From positions 1 through 6,852 of the forward strand of contig DSBE01000239.1 of NCBI GenBank assembly GCA_011053085.1: a DNA stretch of 6,852 nucleotides, written 5' to 3'. The stretch comes from Chloroflexota bacterium (GTDB lineage Bacteria > Chloroflexota > Anaerolineae > Anaerolineales > Anaerolineaceae). How positions within the stretch are numbered: the stretch's first letter is position 1; every line of letters starts with the position of its first letter. The position numbers and the translations under genes were made by a program. The notes beneath the pieces are model-generated. The model saw nothing but the letters and a program-made list of their open reading frames with translations. It was not told where the DNA came from and ran no database searches. Positions 4,701 through 6,852 of this stretch are shown here, one piece after another.

Positions 4701-6852
4701 ATGTCAACAGACAATAGCCAACAAAGACTAGATCAAGCAATTCGTCTTTCGCAGCTTGGTGAAAAAGAACAATCCAGGAAAATTCTTTTGCAGCTCATTC
4801 AAGACAATGTGAAGAACGAATATGCCTGGTTGTGGCTGGTTGATGTCTGTGATTCAGAGAAAGAGCGCAAAGCCATTCTGTCAAGGGGTTTGAAACTCAA
4901 CCCGGAAAGCAAATTGCTGAAAACAGCTATGAAGCGTTTTGTGGACACTGGTGATTTGCGTTCAATCACGGATTCACTGGATGATTTGAAGGCTGAGGTT
5001 GAAACTATCGCTCAAAAAGAAGGTAAAGGTGATTCAGCGGTCTCGTCAAGTCCATTCATCTCTTCGGCTGACCTTGATTGGATCGAATTGGATCAGGAGA
5101 AGAACGAAAACGAGCAAATCGAAACGATTTCAGATGATGAATTTTCACGCCTGAGTGATGAGTTTTTTGGGTCAGAAGAGATTGAAGAAAGCGATGCTTT
5201 CTCAACCGGTGACACGCCCACTGCTGGCAGCAACAGTCAAAGTGATGAACTGTCTGACGATTTGTTCTCGTTTGATCAGATGGAGGGTGATGAACCAGAG
5301 TTCACTGTGCGGCGAGACACGAAGGAAACCATCAACGCCAAAGAATTGCTGCGAAAAGAAAAAAAGCACCAGGCAATCGAAGATGAACTCAAAGGCGCTT
5401 TGGCGGAAGCAAAGCCACAGAAAACACCCAAAATACGGTTCCGTTTGCCATACTGGCGAAGGATATCACAACGGGTACTGGTGATTGTGGTTTCAGTATT
5501 TTGGTTAATAGTCTTTGTGCTGGCAGGTTTGTTCATTGTGCAATATTTCGATCTGGCACCCAGGGCGACCAATGGCGAGGTTGTTATGGCCACCGACCTG
5601 CCGGAGACTGGGCTTGATGTGGGAACACCGGACACTACAGACACCCCGGAGCTGGAACCGACAGAAGAACCAACCCCCATGGTGTTTGCAACGGCGGTGA
5701 TCGAAGAACCAGAACCGGTTTATATGCCAATCTTTGCAGATAATTTTGACCAGGTCAGCTTTGTCGATTCGCTTGATCACGCCACAGTGGCTTTTTTCGA
5801 CCAGGAACTTGATAAATTGGCATTGATTCAACCCCGCAAGATTCAGGTGCTTGCGTCGTTGGGTGAGGTGCTGTGGGAATCTGAAATCACGGCAGGCAGC
5901 CCCAATTACCTGGGTGGTGCGTTTAAACCCAATGGAGAGCAAGTGGCGTTTTTCACAGACGCGATGCAAGTGGAAATTTGGTCTGTTGGCCGGGGAACTC
6001 GCCAATCCACCTACCGGCTTTCGGAAGAACAGCAAGATGTTTTTTCCGATATTCCTTACCTGCCTGCCAACACCAGGGTTCACCTTGCCTATTCAGCGGA
6101 TGGCGCCTGGCTGGCAGCAGGATTCTGGGGCGGCATCAGCGTGTGGGACGTGAACAGCGGTGAGGTGATACATTGGTACGCATTGCCTGAAAATATACTG
6201 CTCAGTTCGTTTAATGCCAACCTTGATATCAATTTTGTGGCGGCTTTCCCGGTTACTTCCGATCGGCTGGTATATGGCGGACGTGAAAATATCTTTTTGG
6301 TAGACCTGGTTGATGAACGAGTTATTCAGAATTGGAAAACACAGTATGTGGGCCGGTTGGCTTTTCTTGATGAAAATACTGTCATCGAGGCGGGCTATTC
6401 GCTTAGCAATGCACCCTCATACCTGGCGGTATGGGACGCAGATGAAATATCAGCGGTTGCAAGGCGCAGCAGTTTATCATCCCAAAGGGGCTTTCGATTA
6501 CCAAATTTCTTGTTTTTCGCAGAAAGCAATTTGCTGGTGTATGAGATTGAAGGCGGAACAGGTGAATCAATGGCACTTGAGGTGTACTCATTGGACGAAA
6601 GACAGGTGTTGAATAGTTTTGAAATGAATTCGTTACAGCCTGTTTTTGCGATGGATACCTTTGGTGAGAATATTGCCTGTGTGTGGTTGAATCAGCCGCA
6701 AGAATCCTTTGGCGCCCGAGACACATTACAGCTATGGGATGTTCAAGAGGGTATGTTGGTGGGGCAGTGCGACCAGTGTTCCTATCCTGCGGGTGTGTTT
6801 GCTGATACCTTTCGATTATATGCGCGCGAGAGCAACGAATTCATCGTTATGC
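4701..6852 (+). CDS. Single-pass membrane protein: cytosolic TPR-like module, transmembrane helix, external WD40-like beta-propeller (C-terminus beyond window)
   Basis: The frame is open from 4701 to the right edge (717 codons, no stop). Residues about 8-80 form a helical TPR-like module (QAIRLSQLGEKEQSRKILL, YAWLWLVDV, GLKLNPES) of a kind I associate with Chloroflexota proteins. Residues 120-200 are acidic and probably disordered, with a charged, possibly coiled stretch at 205-235. One membrane helix spans about 259-280; the basic segment before it (KIRFRLPYWRRISQR) predicts the N-terminus inside. A Pro/Thr/Glu-rich stalk (about 295-340) follows. From about 350 on, beta-propeller blades recur, with d-strand endings near L384, W427, W482 (VWD), V534, W578 (VWD), Y629 and W679 (LWD), and another starting at the edge. 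There is no catalytic motif. Such propellers usually bind proteins or ligands; a surface sensor or scaffold is inference, and I know no named homologue. Confidence 0.88.
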   Translation, partial: MSTDNSQQRLDQAIRLSQLGEKEQSRKILLQLIQDNVKNEYAWLWLVDVCDSEKERKAILSRGLKLNPESKLLKTAMKRFVDTGDLRSITDSLDDLKAEVETIAQKEGKGDSAVSSSPFISSADLDWIELDQEKNENEQIETISDDEFSRLSDEFFGSEEIEESDAFSTGDTPTAGSNSQSDELSDDLFSFDQMEGDEPEFTVRRDTKETINAKELLRKEKKHQAIEDELKGALAEAKPQKTPKIRFRLPYWRRISQRVLVIVVSVFWLIVFVLAGLFIVQYFDLAPRATNGEVVMATDLPETGLDVGTPDTTDTPELEPTEEPTPMVFATAVIEEPEPVYMPIFADNFDQVSFVDSLDHATVAFFDQELDKLALIQPRKIQVLASLGEVLWESEITAGSPNYLGGAFKPNGEQVAFFTDAMQVEIWSVGRGTRQSTYRLSEEQQDVFSDIPYLPANTRVHLAYSADGAWLAAGFWGGISVWDVNSGEVIHWYALPENILLSSFNANLDINFVAAFPVTSDRLVYGGRENIFLVDLVDERVIQNWKTQYVGRLAFLDENTVIEAGYSLSNAPSYLAVWDADEISAVARRSSLSSQRGFRLPNFLFFAESNLLVYEIEGGTGESMALEVYSLDERQVLNSFEMNSLQPVFAMDTFGENIACVWLNQPQESFGARDTLQLWDVQEGMLVGQCDQCSYPAGVFADTFRLYARESNEFIVM

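Noticed and set aside
5505..6083. Minus-strand ORF of 192 codons opposite the propeller protein
   Set aside because: The plus frame here carries the membrane helix, stalk and first blades in continuous register. The minus translation is rich in Cys, His and Arg without domain pattern, as expected of a shadow frame.
1..6852. Search for CRISPR arrays, tRNA or rRNA genes, insertion sequence ends and long direct repeats
   Set aside because: By eye I found no regularly spaced repeats, no cloverleaf-like segment, no transposase and no flanking inverted ends. Nearly all of the window is accounted for by four coding frames.

Overview
The window holds four protein-coding genes, two of them cut by the window edges, packed with little non-coding DNA. 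I recognise no RNA gene, insertion sequence, CRISPR array or attachment site. The style of the proteins suggests a Chloroflexota bacterium, most likely near Anaerolineae. The clues are a large BTAD-type regulator fused to an ATPase, and a membrane protein that begins with a short TPR-like module containing 'AWLWL' followed by a long linker and a beta-propeller. This placement is inference from protein architecture, with no marker gene behind it.

Layout. From 1 to 2228 on the minus strand lies a transcriptional activator (winged helix, BTAD/TPR region, P-loop NTPase, helical repeats) whose C-terminus is off the left edge. An 82-base spacer (2229-2310) separates it from a divergent EamA/DMT-type ten-helix permease on the plus strand (2311-3225). 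The permease converges on, and overlaps by 11 bases, a complete pyrimidine-nucleoside phosphorylase on the minus strand (3215-4519). A 181-base spacer (4520-4700) with a perfect A+T-rich inverted repeat and a good plus-strand promoter candidate leads to a single-pass membrane protein (4701 to beyond 6852). It has a cytosolic TPR-like N-terminus, a Pro/Thr/Glu stalk and an external WD40-like propeller.

How they fit together. The regulator and permease share one short divergent promoter region, so the regulator may control the permease, its own gene, or both; the sequence alone does not prove it. The phosphorylase belongs to nucleoside salvage and has its own ribosome site and promoter region. 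The propeller protein is transcribed separately, and nothing ties it to the phosphorylase except the shared upstream spacer. No stretch longer than 300 bases lacks a gene. I do not see a clearly new multi-gene system. The least ordinary items are the propeller membrane protein, the small leader ORF in front of the permease, and the inverted repeat upstream of the phosphorylase.
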